DNA of 64,000 nucleotides from Pseudobacteriovorax antillogorgiicola (GTDB lineage Bacteria; Bdellovibrionota_B; Oligoflexia; Oligoflexales; Oligoflexaceae), in the NCBI RefSeq assembly GCF_900177345.1, contig NZ_FWZT01000027.1, positions 41,558 to 105,557 on the forward strand, in the 5' to 3' direction. Below, piece after piece: positions 37,707 through 46,545 of the stretch. A model generated the notes under the pieces. It was given only the letters and a program-made list of their open reading frames with translations, was not told the DNA's origin and did no database searches. The position numbers and the translations under genes were made by a program. The stretch's first letter is position 1, and each line of letters begins with the position of its first letter.

Positions 37707-38370
37707 CCGAGTTTTGTTAAGTCTGAGTATCCTATGCATTGATTGCTATGCCCTTGACCAGAATATCCGGCCTCCATCCACCCAAAAAGTGGAAGTGATG
37801 GGAGGAAGTTTTGTTCCCTCAGGTATACACTTAAGAAGCAGTCTTCCCGTTGACCTTGCTATAAATTATAGCGTTCCCTATAGTCATAGTCTCTCCCTTA
37901 CTTATAGCTACAACCTGTACATGGCACGATACGATACTGGTTCAGGGGGAGGACGAAGTACAGATAATGGGTTTGCTGAGTTTCAAATTTACCATGATGT
38001 TACCCATCATTTTTTGGGAATCCAAGGAACTCACTTCAGTAAATCAGGATTCTACGCCCGAGGTGGGCTTCTAGCTTCATATATGCAGATAACTGTTGAC
38101 TATGACGTGAACCAGGGAGCTGATCAAAAAGCATCGATAGCTAGTATGGCTCTCTTTGGAGTATCAGGCTTGGGGCACCAATGGCGATGGGGAGAGAACT
38201 GGAGTTTTGGGGTTGAGTGGCTAGCTCTCATGACGAATCTGATGGCATCCCATCGTACTTTAAGCGATGATATTTCTCTTAAAATTACCGAATTGGATCA
38301 GGAACATTCCTACGCTATTGACTACTTAAACTTTCGTCTTTTGCGTCTTATCGTTTCTTATCAACTTTAG
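37696..38370 (+). CDS. outer-membrane barrel-like protein
   Basis: 224 residues from ATG 37696, with GGGGA 8 bases upstream, overlapping the caspase-like gene by 11 bases. A signal peptide (MIFNRVLLSLSILCIDCYA) precedes a strand-rich, aromatic body ending in a final strand LRLIVSYQL. It is the last gene of the ECF operon and may be a partner or substrate of the caspase-like protein. Confidence 0.7.
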   Translation: MIFNRVLLSLSILCIDCYALDQNIRPPSTQKVEVMGGSFVPSGIHLRSSLPVDLAINYSVPYSHSLSLTYSYNLYMARYDTGSGGGRSTDNGFAEFQIYHDVTHHFLGIQGTHFSKSGFYARGGLLASYMQITVDYDVNQGADQKASIASMALFGVSGLGHQWRWGENWSFGVEWLALMTNLMASHRTLSDDISLKITELDQEHSYAIDYLNFRLLRLIVSYQL

Positions 38371-38454
38371 TGGCAGGAGTAAAAAACAGATGGATGTTTG
38401 AAGTATTCCTTCCTCATTCATTTGAGAGATGGCTACTAACCATCCCTCATCATA

Positions 38455-39168
38455 TTACCGAAAGCTAACTTCGATCTCTTTATAGAAAAGCTTGGTTACC
38501 CCTTCAAAGCCAGAGTCGCTACCAAGAACAGCATTCACTCGCCCTTCATCATCTGCAACTACAGGAATGCAGGCACTAACTTGCTTGGGACAGAAGTTTT
38601 TAAAGCACCCATCAGACACTTCTGTACTGATTTGGCCGAGGTAGACGACATCGCTTCCAACACTAGCTTGATTACCTTTGTCGAAGACTTGGTCATCAAA
38701 ATAGATGGTATCTGTTCCTGAAAAAGTAGAGTCAAATTTCAGATCACCATGTGCAGCACCAAATTTGAGATGAACCGCATCTGGGGAGCCACCAATGCCC
38801 ACACCTCCCGTCCTAGCATCAGAGAAGAAAGTAAGATCAAGACACATTTCATAGCTTTGATGAGCATTAAGTCCGCCATACCATCGCGATAGCCCCATCC
38901 AAACGTCATCGCTACGATTGTGACTTTCCATCACCAACATTTGGTTTTCCATAGTGTAGTCTAGCTCGAAGGTATCACAACTCGTATCTGGATTTAAGCG
39001 TTCAATTTCTACGGGAAGTCCATCACTATCAACGCATTCACCTGGAAGATCAGAAAAGTGAGGAGTCCAAGAAAGGAGTTCGTAGTTAGGAAGTGTAATG
39101 ATATCACTAGAAAATCCTAAACTTGATACTGAGAACATACAAAAAAAAACGAGAGATACTGGTTTCAT
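38455..39168 (-). CDS. exported Cys-containing protein, unknown
   Basis: 237 residues from ATG 39168, with GGAG 9 bases upstream. The signal peptide is MKPVSLVFFCMFSVSSLGFS. Several Cys (ECVDSDG, TSCDTF, EMCLDL, GCFKNFCPKQVSACIP) suggest disulfides in the periplasm or outside. The body is beta-rich and acidic, resembling lectin-like or jelly-roll folds by texture. No family is recognised. It converges with the ECF operon. Confidence 0.65.
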   Translation of the reverse strand: MKPVSLVFFCMFSVSSLGFSSDIITLPNYELLSWTPHFSDLPGECVDSDGLPVEIERLNPDTSCDTFELDYTMENQMLVMESHNRSDDVWMGLSRWYGGLNAHQSYEMCLDLTFFSDARTGGVGIGGSPDAVHLKFGAAHGDLKFDSTFSGTDTIYFDDQVFDKGNQASVGSDVVYLGQISTEVSDGCFKNFCPKQVSACIPVVADDEGRVNAVLGSDSGFEGVTKLFYKEIEVSFR

Positions 39169-39477
39169 AGCTTTAACTCCGTAAGTTAGTATTAGATGCT
39201 GCATGAAACCTAAGGCCAATCATAAGGCTTGAATACAAAAAAATGCTGAGGCTGATTGATTGATGTACACCTCAGGCGTCGTTTGACGAATTTTCTTCAA
39301 ATTGTACTCCCCGTGGAGTTCGTAATCGCTAATTAATACTATGTCTCTTTAGTATTAAAGGTATTTACGGCCCTTCTCTACGACATGTTTGTGCGTCTTG
39401 AGACCTGGACTCATGCAGGGTGAATACTCCTCCCCTTTCAACTCCCTATTTGTCATCCCCACTTTGAATCTCTGTAT

Positions 39478-40023
39478 CTATACTCGTTCAAGCTTCTCAT
39501 GAGGCAATGGGGGAAGCTCAACTTCAATTGAATCTCCCTTAACAATTTTTCCACCATTCAACACGATCGCCATAATTCCAGCCTTTCGCACGATTTCACC
39601 TGCATCATTTTTATATATAAGCTCCTTCATCAAACCAGATTTAAAATTATCTAGTTGTTTGCAAGGATTTCTTAGGCCAGTGATTTCCAAGACTACTGTA
39701 AGGCCTATTTTGAGTTTCGTGCCTCGGGGCAAGTCGAGCAGGTTTATACTATCAGTGGTGATGTTTTCGCCCATATCTCCAGGACTAATTTGAAATCCAG
39801 CATCGCGAAGTTCATCAAACAGCTCACCATGAATCAGATGAACTTGGCGGAGATTTACCTGAGTAGGATCCTGTGCGACTCTCGATCGATGCTGCACGGT
39901 CACTCCTGCATGACAGTCCCCTTCGATTCCGATCCCTTCAATAAGATTGGCTTGATCAATAGAGAACTTGCTAAAGCTATGGGTTTTGCTTACATGAAGT
40001 CCAATGACTCGGGCTTCTTTCAT
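39478..40023 (-). CDS. MOSC-domain protein
   Basis: 181 residues. The MOSC beta-barrel core is visible: EGDCHAG (~34-40), NLRQVHLIHGELFDEL, GDMGENITTD and GLRNPCKQL with the sulfur-carrier Cys121. MOSC proteins bind or transfer the molybdenum cofactor or act in N-hydroxylated compound reduction. No molybdopterin genes are nearby, so the partner is unknown. Single-gene unit. Confidence 0.88.
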   Translation of the reverse strand: MKEARVIGLHVSKTHSFSKFSIDQANLIEGIGIEGDCHAGVTVQHRSRVAQDPTQVNLRQVHLIHGELFDELRDAGFQISPGDMGENITTDSINLLDLPRGTKLKIGLTVVLEITGLRNPCKQLDNFKSGLMKELIYKNDAGEIVRKAGIMAIVLNGGKIVKGDSIEVELPPLPHEKLERV

Positions 40024-40210
40024 TTCATCTTCTCTCTATAGCCAAGGGTCTACAGTTTAGAATACTAGGGGCTACATTATTGCAAAAACTCTTTAAGTTA
40101 TAGATGAGCGGTGATTACAGAAATTATTTAGGAAGCAGACGGGGCAACGGCCTGTTAAAAACATGTGAATTATTAACAAGCCGATCAAGTTTCAACACAT
40201 GAAGCAATCC

Positions 40211-40825
40211 TCAAAGAGGATCATCTGAGACTAATCCAACGATCGAAAATAGAGCTTCATCGTCGTCATATTTTCCATTATATTCCCGCAAGCCAAGCCC
40301 TGATAGAACTGTTTTCCTTGGGTCGCTGGTGGTATCTAGTGTTGAAGCATATACTTCTAGCGAATGGTTTGGGTCTCTGCCAACTCTGACTCTCTTGAGA
40401 TACTCAACTTCCATCGAGTCATCGAAATACTGTGACACTTCCACATCCATCGTCGTAACATTGCCAGGAACGGCTCTAAAACCTAGCCCCGTGATCACTT
40501 GGTAAGGACCTGCTTCATACCACACCTCAAGAGCGTGTTGTGGACTTCGTCCAAAGTAGAACATTCTCCTAGGACCTAACTCTCCGTTCTCCAGAATTTC
40601 TCGCCCTTGAATCCGTAGAGTGGTGATTCTTCCTCCCTCGGCTCGCACTCCTACCCCTGTCACCACGTAATCAAGAATCCCACTATCAACTTCAAGCGAA
40701 TGATAGGGATCTAAACCAAAGCTTTGAGACCACGTTTCTCCGTAGGAGTTAGAAGACAAAGTGATTAGGATCAAGATTCCCATTAGCTTTCCGACAAACC
40801 CTGTCGCATTTGAAAATAAAGTCAT
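40211..40825 (-). CDS. secreted protein of three ~45-residue repeats
   Basis: 204 residues with AAGGA before ATG 40825 and a signal peptide (to ~SYG-ET). Three repeats follow the pattern [F/V]G-x-[D/S]-P-x-H-[S/A]-LEV ... V[V/I]TG[V/L]G[V/F]R ... G-x-x-TT: GLDPYHSLEV (~36-45), GRSPQHALEV (~91-100) and GRDPNHSLEV (~148-157). Each repeat probably forms a beta-hairpin blade, as in small lectin-like or propeller proteins. The family is not recognised. Single gene with its own promoter. Confidence 0.7.
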   Translation of the reverse strand: MTLFSNATGFVGKLMGILILITLSSNSYGETWSQSFGLDPYHSLEVDSGILDYVVTGVGVRAEGGRITTLRIQGREILENGELGPRRMFYFGRSPQHALEVWYEAGPYQVITGLGFRAVPGNVTTMDVEVSQYFDDSMEVEYLKRVRVGRDPNHSLEVYASTLDTTSDPRKTVLSGLGLREYNGKYDDDEALFSIVGLVSDDPL

Positions 40826-41149
40826 TTCATTTCCTTAAATTTGAACATCCATTGCAAACACCAAACCCGAAATACATAGCGAAAATGGATATGATTAGAG
40901 ACTTAATTTTCGTAAATATGGCATTTAGAAAACTCTTTATTTTTAGTAAGTTAAGAAACGAAAGACCTGCTAGATCGGTTGCATTTAAGGGAACATTGGC
41001 GGTCTTAGAAGCTTTAGGAGAATTGTTTCTGAATGGAAATTCTATGTTTCCAACTCCCCTATTTTGTAAATCAGAATCCTCTCTTATAACTTAGACATCC
41101 CAAGGGCAAAGCCCTAATAACAGAATCTAATCACAAATGAGGAAAAGAG

Positions 41150-41515
41150 ATGTTGGTAAAAGGAACGATCATTTTAGGGCTTATGTTTGCATCATCCGCA
41201 TTTGCAACCAGCCGTGGCACAGTCACAAACTGTACAAATCAACGAGTTAATGTATGTGTCTACAATGGAAAAGACTCGGTGCGTGCTTTTGCTGCACAGG
41301 ATTTTCAATTAGGAGCAGGCGAGTCTAAGAATTTCCGCTGCAAAGGTGAAAACAAGGGGCGGTGTAAAATTCAGTTTATCCCTCGCTCTCAATCTGTCTG
41401 CGGCGAACTATCTCCTCGAACTTACAATGTTAAACGCAGACAAAATCTACATCTAACTGCCTATAATGAGAGCTCATTAGAGTCTACCGCAAGCGTTGCC
41501 AATAGCTGTCCCTAA
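41150..41515 (+). CDS. small secreted basic Cys-rich protein
   Basis: 121 residues with GAGGAAAAGAG before the ATG and a signal peptide (cleavage near AFA-TS). The mature part is basic and has six Cys (C, VCVY, RCKG, RCKIQ, VCGE, SCP), enough for three disulfides. It may be an exported inhibitor, toxin or matrix protein. No family is recognised. Confidence 0.75.
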   Translation: MLVKGTIILGLMFASSAFATSRGTVTNCTNQRVNVCVYNGKDSVRAFAAQDFQLGAGESKNFRCKGENKGRCKIQFIPRSQSVCGELSPRTYNVKRRQNLHLTAYNESSLESTASVANSCP

Positions 41516-41560
41516 TCTGGTGACAAACTTGGCTGGAATGGTATCGAATCATGAAGATTA

Positions 41561-41588
41561 TGAGAAGAGCTTACCCAAGCTCTTCTCA
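41561..41588. terminator. strong hairpin between convergent genes
   Basis: A 12-bp perfect stem TGAGAAGAGCTT/AAGCTCTTCTCA with loop ACCC. There is no T-run, but it is placed exactly between two converging genes, so it probably stops transcription from both sides. Confidence 0.65.
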
Positions 41589-41597
41589 GGAATAACA

Positions 41598-42014
41598 CTA
41601 GCTATTCAAGGAGAATAGTTCTCCGCGGCGGCGCTTCACAAACTTCGGCTTGGAAGAACCAGTCCCGTCCTTTGCGAGCATACGATCGAGAATATCTTCA
41701 ATCGGCTCACCCTTGCGCTTATAGTAACTCACACTGACGTAGTTAAGCCCTAGCTCCTCGCAGGCTTTCTTTAGAGAGCGATAGCTTTTGCCCCCATAAG
41801 CAATACCGCTCCGCGATTTGCTTTTATTTTTCGGTTTGTGGTGAGTGATCGTAACCTCTTGCTTGGTCGGCTTCTTCTTCTTCTTAATTGGAACGAGCTT
41901 ATAACCATAGGTTTCGAATTTCTTTGACAGTTCATCGATCATCATGGCTTCAATCTTCTTTTGCTGGGCCTCATCTAGGAATTCTAGAAATGGGCTTTCA
42001 ATTATATTCTTCAA
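41598..42014 (-). CDS. basic putative DNA-binding protein
   Basis: 138 residues with a Lys-rich central linker (PIKKKKKPTKQ) and a C-terminal helical motif YGGKSYRSLKKACEELGLNY ... GEPIEDILDRML (~72-112). This resembles the NUMOD/IENR-type small DNA-binding motifs found in homing endonucleases and regulators. There is no nuclease motif. Probably nucleoid-associated or regulatory. Single gene. Confidence 0.6.
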   Translation of the reverse strand: MKNIIESPFLEFLDEAQQKKIEAMMIDELSKKFETYGYKLVPIKKKKKPTKQEVTITHHKPKNKSKSRSGIAYGGKSYRSLKKACEELGLNYVSVSYYKRKGEPIEDILDRMLAKDGTGSSKPKFVKRRRGELFSLNS

Positions 42015-42371
42015 TCTAGCGTCCTCCAGTGCATCGCATTCCTAATAGCTTAAACCAAAATAGAAGTCTAGCGTTGGTCTCTACTCCATGAATTTATGAG
42101 ACCATCGCTAGCACTGCTACTAGCTATGATTGAACTTTTTACTCTAAAAATCTTGTTTTTGTGTTGAACAGTATCGTCCGACGAGGCAGGGCCTCATCAA
42201 TGCAGCTTCCCCAACCGAAACATTATGATCTCATCCACCACCGTGCCTTAGCAAGTCTCTCGAATAGGCAATCATTGCACTAACCATAAAATACCAGGCC
42301 ATGTAAATTTTACGGGTAAGTAATTCTCTTATTTGCGAATACCCTTTTCTTAATACGGTGAGGTATGCATC
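42015..42371. other. 357-bp divergent intergenic region
   Basis: No gene seen. It holds promoters for the basic protein (minus) and the GNAT-HDO-desaturase cassette (plus). A TTGAACA element near 42164 matches a half-site of the inverted repeat upstream of the second HDO, but this could be chance. Confidence 0.4.
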
Positions 42372-43115
42372 GTGACGATCGAGACTCAAATTCAAGATGA
42401 TATCAGGGCTGGTCAACTACGCTCTGATATTATTGATATTAATAGCTATTTCCCAGAAGCTACCTCACTTATCAATCAAGTCTATTGCCTTTGGAAAGAT
42501 GTCTGGCACGATGTCTTTGCTCAGTCTGGGAGCATGGAGTCACTCAATCCAGATGATCTTTTCCGGCAGAATCGATGCCTTGTTCTAAGACACAATGACG
42601 ACATTATTGGCTTCAACTTCCTCACACTATTCGATGGATCAAACGCTCTTCATAAAGATGCTGCTTATGTGAGAGGGGTTTTCAAAGCCCTTGAAAATGA
42701 CGCCGAGATTTTTTCTGGTAAAAGATTTTCTACAATCGAGTATCTAACTGTCTGTCCAAAATTTCGAAAGCTCTATCCCGGCATCTCTCTTGGTGAAACG
42801 CTTATCAGACTCTCGGTGCTGGAGTCTCGGCAATGGGATATGGACTTTGTTCTCGGAACCACCCGTAAAGACATTGGCGTAACAAAGATAGCTATTCGTG
42901 CTGGATTCCATAAGACCAATAAAACAATCCCCAAGTGCAACTATGAATGTGACATTGTTTATTTCAACAACAAGCTTTCGTCACCACCTTCAGACCCCTT
43001 AGCCTCCATTGTTCACAGCCTTTATACCAAAGGCAATCAATATAAATTTCAAGACAAAAGGATTTCTCATGAGCTTAACATTGCCGTCACCCCTTCAAGA
43101 ACAGTACAAGTTTGA
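42372..43115 (+). CDS. GNAT-fold N-acyltransferase-like protein
   Basis: 247 residues from GTG 42372. The motif-A-like strand EYLTVCPKFRK ... ISLGETLIRLSVL (~118-147) and the later TRKDIGVTKIAIRAGFHKT match the acyl-CoA-binding half of GNAT enzymes, which move an acyl group to an amine. The N-terminal VYCLWKDVWHDVF region recalls autoinducer or FeeM-type acyl synthases. It overlaps the HDO gene by 47 bases and leads the cassette. The acyl donor is likely a fatty acyl chain because a desaturase is in the same unit (inference). Confidence 0.7.
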   Translation: MTIETQIQDDIRAGQLRSDIIDINSYFPEATSLINQVYCLWKDVWHDVFAQSGSMESLNPDDLFRQNRCLVLRHNDDIIGFNFLTLFDGSNALHKDAAYVRGVFKALENDAEIFSGKRFSTIEYLTVCPKFRKLYPGISLGETLIRLSVLESRQWDMDFVLGTTRKDIGVTKIAIRAGFHKTNKTIPKCNYECDIVYFNNKLSSPPSDPLASIVHSLYTKGNQYKFQDKRISHELNIAVTPSRTVQV

Positions 43116-43719
43116 GCACGACCGCCTCACTAGCATTGTGAAACAATATCCTTGGGAATCCGTGGAGGCGTATTCTCAGTATCTGGGCCAATCCTATTTC
43201 TATGCAAAACGCTCGACTAGAATCCTCGCTCTAGCCAGTGCTTGTTTTGATCATGATAAAACGGCCCTTCACTATCGTTTCTTAGATCATGCACGGGAAG
43301 AAAAAGGCCATGAAATACTTTTGATCAATGACCTCAGAACCTTAGGAAAATCAATCGATGACATCCAAGAGTTCCCCGAAACCTCCGTCTTCTATCAGAA
43401 CCTTTTCTATTGGATTCAGAATAAGAATCCCATTGGTTTGTTCGGCTGGGTACTCAATCTTGAAGGGTTTGCCATCGAAGATGGTGATTACATCTATAAT
43501 CGTGTTGTTGATGCCCACGGTAAAAAAGCAGCGACCTTTCTCAAAGTTCACTCTTCAGAGGATATCGAACATATCCAATCTGCAGTAGCATTCTTTGACA
43601 AGCTAAATGACGATGAAATCACAATGATTGGAGATAACTTTTCCCAATGTAGTATTCTTTTCAATGCCATCCTCCAAAAAATTATCAGCAGATCTCATGG
43701 TGCAAACGCTAAAGCTTAA
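43069..43719 (+). CDS. haem-oxygenase-like di-iron oxidase (HDO)
   Basis: 216 residues from ATG 43069, with AAAGGA upstream. The all-helical iron-containing redox fold (PF14518-like) shows a complete ligand set: Glu78/His81 (REEKGH), Glu132 (NLEGFAIED), His161, Asp165 and His168 (HSSEDIEH). Relatives such as UndA, SznF and BesC use O2 for desaturation, C-C cleavage or N-oxygenation. Placement between an acyltransferase and a desaturase suggests action on a lipid-derived or amino-acid conjugate. Substrate unknown. Confidence 0.82.
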   Translation: MSLTLPSPLQEQYKFEHDRLTSIVKQYPWESVEAYSQYLGQSYFYAKRSTRILALASACFDHDKTALHYRFLDHAREEKGHEILLINDLRTLGKSIDDIQEFPETSVFYQNLFYWIQNKNPIGLFGWVLNLEGFAIEDGDYIYNRVVDAHGKKAATFLKVHSSEDIEHIQSAVAFFDKLNDDEITMIGDNFSQCSILFNAILQKIISRSHGANAKA

Positions 43720-43748
43720 ATCTTGACTTTGAAATAGGAGAGTACGAC

Positions 43749-44732
43749 GTGATTGAGAGTCAGAAACAAGCTATTCAAAACTGTGCCGCTCGCCGCATCA
43801 ACCGCCGATTTGCAGGTGAAATCGCAGCGCTTTCGAAGCTTAAGCCGAGAAGATCTTTCCAAGCGATTTTGTTTGATTGGGTTGTCATACTAGTTAGTGC
43901 AGGCTTAGCAAGCTACATAGATCATCTGCTTGGCTATATTATTGCCATTCTTCTCATAGCATCACGACAACATGCTCTCTTTGTTCTTACACACGAGGGA
44001 GCTCACAAGCTCATTCATTCTAAGCTCTTCATCAACGATACTATTAGCAACGTTTTCTGTGCGTTTCCACTTTTCGTCCGTACCGAATCATATCGAAATC
44101 ATCACAGATCGCATCATCAGTTTCTGAATACGGATCGCGATCCAGATTGGGTTCGCAAGATAGCCCGCTCAGAGTGGCAATTTCCACAGACGACTCTGAA
44201 TTTTTCGAAGAATCTTGGGAAATACATTCTTGGTTATGGCTTTGTTGAGGTTTGCTTCTTTATTCTAGGCTTGAATAAAGTGAGTAAACCCTATCGCACT
44301 GCCAAGATAGCCTTTGCCGCAGCCTATTATACCTCAGCTCTTGCTATGCTACTTTACTTTGACCTGTTCTTCGAATTTACCATCTTCTGGCTTATTCCCT
44401 ATGCCTATCTCCTACCTTTACTAAATCGAGTTAGGAGCATAGCTGAGCATTTCGGCTTGGGGCAAAACTCCATTTTCACTCAATCTCGAACGATTATTCC
44501 GCCTAGACTTGAAGCTTTTTTCTTTGCCCCCCATCATGTCAACTACCACCTTGATCATCACTTGGTCGCTGCGGTGCCATTCTACAATCTACCCAAGCTC
44601 CATCAGCACTTTAGAAGTTTTGCAGACTATCGAAATCACGCCCACATCAATGATAGCTACAGCAATTTTGGCAAGAATAGTCTATTGACAGATATTTTAA
44701 AGGGCAAAGCAGTTCTCAACGAAGTTTACTGA
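43749..44732 (+). CDS. fatty-acid desaturase family membrane protein
   Basis: 327 residues from GTG 43749, with AGGAG 8 bases upstream. Three His boxes are complete: H82-x3-H86 (HEGAH), H118/H119-x2-HH123 (HHRSHH) and H262/263...H267-x2-HH271 (HHVNYHLDHH). About four transmembrane helices (~40-75, ~170-225). The di-iron enzyme oxidises C-H bonds of acyl chains in the inner membrane. It is last gene of the cassette, 29 bases after the HDO. It converges with the PAS protein gene, overlapping by 7 bases. Confidence 0.88.
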   Translation: MIESQKQAIQNCAARRINRRFAGEIAALSKLKPRRSFQAILFDWVVILVSAGLASYIDHLLGYIIAILLIASRQHALFVLTHEGAHKLIHSKLFINDTISNVFCAFPLFVRTESYRNHHRSHHQFLNTDRDPDWVRKIARSEWQFPQTTLNFSKNLGKYILGYGFVEVCFFILGLNKVSKPYRTAKIAFAAAYYTSALAMLLYFDLFFEFTIFWLIPYAYLLPLLNRVRSIAEHFGLGQNSIFTQSRTIIPPRLEAFFFAPHHVNYHLDHHLVAAVPFYNLPKLHQHFRSFADYRNHAHINDSYSNFGKNSLLTDILKGKAVLNEVY

Positions 44733-45400
44733 CTTTTGACTTGAATGAGGCCAGACGTAATGACCAAGGCTGCTGGCTGTCGAAATTCATCGAGTAAAGG
44801 CGCCATATACTTGTGCTTCACTAGAATGGTATTGCGTTTTTCGGAGTAAGTTTCTCGAATCTCGTGGTCAAAATCCAAGTAAAATGCGTGGCGATGTTTA
44901 CCCTGAAAAATTTCTTCAGATTTGCCATAGAGAGCCATGCTTTCGTCTTCATTTCGCTCGAATAGGTCGAACCAACTTGCGCTCAAAAGCTCGTCAAGGG
45001 AATAGCTACAGATCCTGAAAAAATTCAAATTACGATATATTTGCACTCCATTGGCATCATATATCTCTATGATATCCTCATGCTCCACATGCTCTAAGAA
45101 GCCCGAACATGGCCTGAGATCTAATTTTTTTAGTGCCCACCAAAACATCTGTTTATCGTCCTCTAACGAAATATCCATCTCGCAAGAACTAGCTAAGATT
45201 TCGTAATATGACCAAAAATTATTGTAGACTCTCTCTTGCTCTTCGATGGGTAGACTGGCAAAGTGAGTTAATGAATCGGCTCGGTAAGGTTGGATTTCGA
45301 TGCCAATTCGCTGAGCATTTTCAGACAATGAGCACACTAGAACCTTCATCTTCTCTACGAGAGCCTGACTTGCTCCAGCCTTGACACATCTAAATTTCAT
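44726..45400 (-). CDS. PAS-domain-like sensor protein
   Basis: 224 residues from ATG 45400, with GGAGGTGA 9 bases upstream. The region ~105-175 (IIEIYDANGVQIYRNLNFFR ... YSLDELL ... WFDLFERNE) matches a PAS fold. The N-terminal ~95 residues are helical and unknown. No kinase or DNA-binding domain. It is second in a two-gene unit with the HTH protein, 19 bases after its stop, so it may act as a co-sensor for that regulator. Confidence 0.65.
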   Translation of the reverse strand: MKFRCVKAGASQALVEKMKVLVCSLSENAQRIGIEIQPYRADSLTHFASLPIEEQERVYNNFWSYYEILASSCEMDISLEDDKQMFWWALKKLDLRPCSGFLEHVEHEDIIEIYDANGVQIYRNLNFFRICSYSLDELLSASWFDLFERNEDESMALYGKSEEIFQGKHRHAFYLDFDHEIRETYSEKRNTILVKHKYMAPLLDEFRQPAALVITSGLIQVKSQ

Positions 45401-45419
45401 TGATGATTCACCTCCATCA

Positions 45420-45719
45420 CTACTGGAGCGCAATCTTAATCCGACGTTTTTTCAATTCAAGAATACCATGCTGACAATCCATAATCACATCGAACAAGGT
45501 ATTTCGGTCGATTTTCAGGATCGTTGCAAGCTTGGGCAATAGATCTACTGGTGGTTGAGATAAGCCTCTCTCCCAGTTACTGACGATCTGGTTGGAAGCA
45601 TACCCAAGGGATTCTGACAAATACTTCTGAGTGATTCCATTCTTGCGCCTATGGGACTCGATAAGTTGCCCTATAGTATTCTTTCGAATCAGATTTTCTT
45701 GATTACTTATATCATTCAT
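45420..45719 (-). CDS. XRE-family helix-turn-helix regulator
   Basis: 99 residues from ATG 45719, with GGGG 5 bases upstream. Residues ~13-70 form a Cro/CI-type HTH (GQLIESHRRKNGITQKYLSE, then SLGYASNQIVSNWERGLSQP). A palindrome at 45742-45762 lies just upstream of its start, a candidate operator for autoregulation. It sits between the two halves of the HDO/YcaO locus, so it is a plausible local regulator. Confidence 0.82.
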   Translation of the reverse strand: MNDISNQENLIRKNTIGQLIESHRRKNGITQKYLSESLGYASNQIVSNWERGLSQPPVDLLPKLATILKIDRNTLFDVIMDCQHGILELKKRRIKIALQ

Positions 45720-45741
45720 AGTGCCCCAAAAACATATACTA

Positions 45742-45762
45742 GCTTGATTTCTGATTTCAAGC
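45742..45762. promoter_or_regulatory. 21-bp imperfect palindrome, candidate HTH operator
   Basis: GCTTGA ... TCAAGC with centre TTTCTGATT; 8 of 10 base pairs match. It lies 23 bp upstream of the HTH gene start. Confidence 0.45.
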
Positions 45763-45987
45763 ATATTCAAGTTCGATCCGAGGGAAAATCATTGACCACC
45801 CTGCACCATATACAAAACTCTATAGAATTCCTCTAGTCATTATACATAGTATCAAAATATTAGGTATGAGTTCTTGTCCTTGAGACCGGTAAACTTTTGT
45901 AAATGAAGCTGATGTGATTACTATATCACGATGACAATAGGTGGGAGGTGTGGTAAGCGCTTCCATCTTCTACAAAGGCCCGTTAGC

Positions 45988-46419
45988 CTAGGTAATCGAA
46001 GCAATTCGTCCCATAGATTGGTATTGGGATACAGGCTGGGCTCGTTTGTTATCCACCACTTCAAGATTTGACATAATTCTATGGACAAGGGTATATACGT
46101 CAAATGGCTTGCGATAGAGTTCAACTTTGCCTGATACCTGCATATACTCGTTTTCAATGTCTATATATAGACCGGTGCACAGCAAACACTTGGCAGTTAG
46201 ACCTTTGGCCACAAGTCTCTGGTAGAGATCGAGACCGGTCATACCTGGCATTAGATAGTTGAAGATGCAAAAGTCATAGAGGCCCGTCTGTGACGACGCG
46301 AAAACAAGGGCTTCTTGAGCAGAATCGAAGGAGTCAACTGCAATTCCTTCCTCAACCAGTAGATATTCGGTTAGTTCGCAGAGATCTGTATTATCTTCTA
46401 CAAGAAGTACCTTAAACAC
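45988..46419 (-). CDS. degenerate receiver protein (phospho-acceptor Asp replaced by Asn)
   Basis: 143 residues from GTG 46419, with GAGGAG 6 bases upstream. It keeps the receiver fold: acidic pair VEDN, Thr in CTG, and Lys in YRKPF. At the phosphorylation position the sequence is IFNYLMPGMTG: Asn54 (codon AAC) where Asp is expected. It cannot be phosphorylated normally and probably works as a locked or ligand-bound pseudo-receiver. It lies between the HTH-PAS pair and the YcaO gene on the same strand. Confidence 0.85.
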   Translation of the reverse strand: MFKVLLVEDNTDLCELTEYLLVEEGIAVDSFDSAQEALVFASSQTGLYDFCIFNYLMPGMTGLDLYQRLVAKGLTAKCLLCTGLYIDIENEYMQVSGKVELYRKPFDVYTLVHRIMSNLEVVDNKRAQPVSQYQSMGRIASIT

Positions 46420-46468
46420 TTTCTGCTCCTCAATCTGGCAATCATGAGGTTGGTGATTTTAAGATCCT

Positions 46469-46490
46469 TGAGACCATTAGGATGGTCTCA
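46469..46490 (-). terminator. hairpin downstream of the YcaO gene
   Basis: A 9-bp perfect stem TGAGACCAT/ATGGTCTCA with loop TAGG, 56 bases after the YcaO stop. Both flanks lack a T-run, so it may be Rho-assisted or an RNA-processing hairpin. Confidence 0.45.
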
Positions 46491-46545
46491 GAGTCCCACA
46501 AAAAAATCATCAAAACAGAAATTATTTAGTCAATTTGAGAGTCGG

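Noticed and set aside
40810..41094. 94-codon plus-strand frame
   Set aside because: No ribosome site, odd composition, and overlaps the start of the repeat protein.
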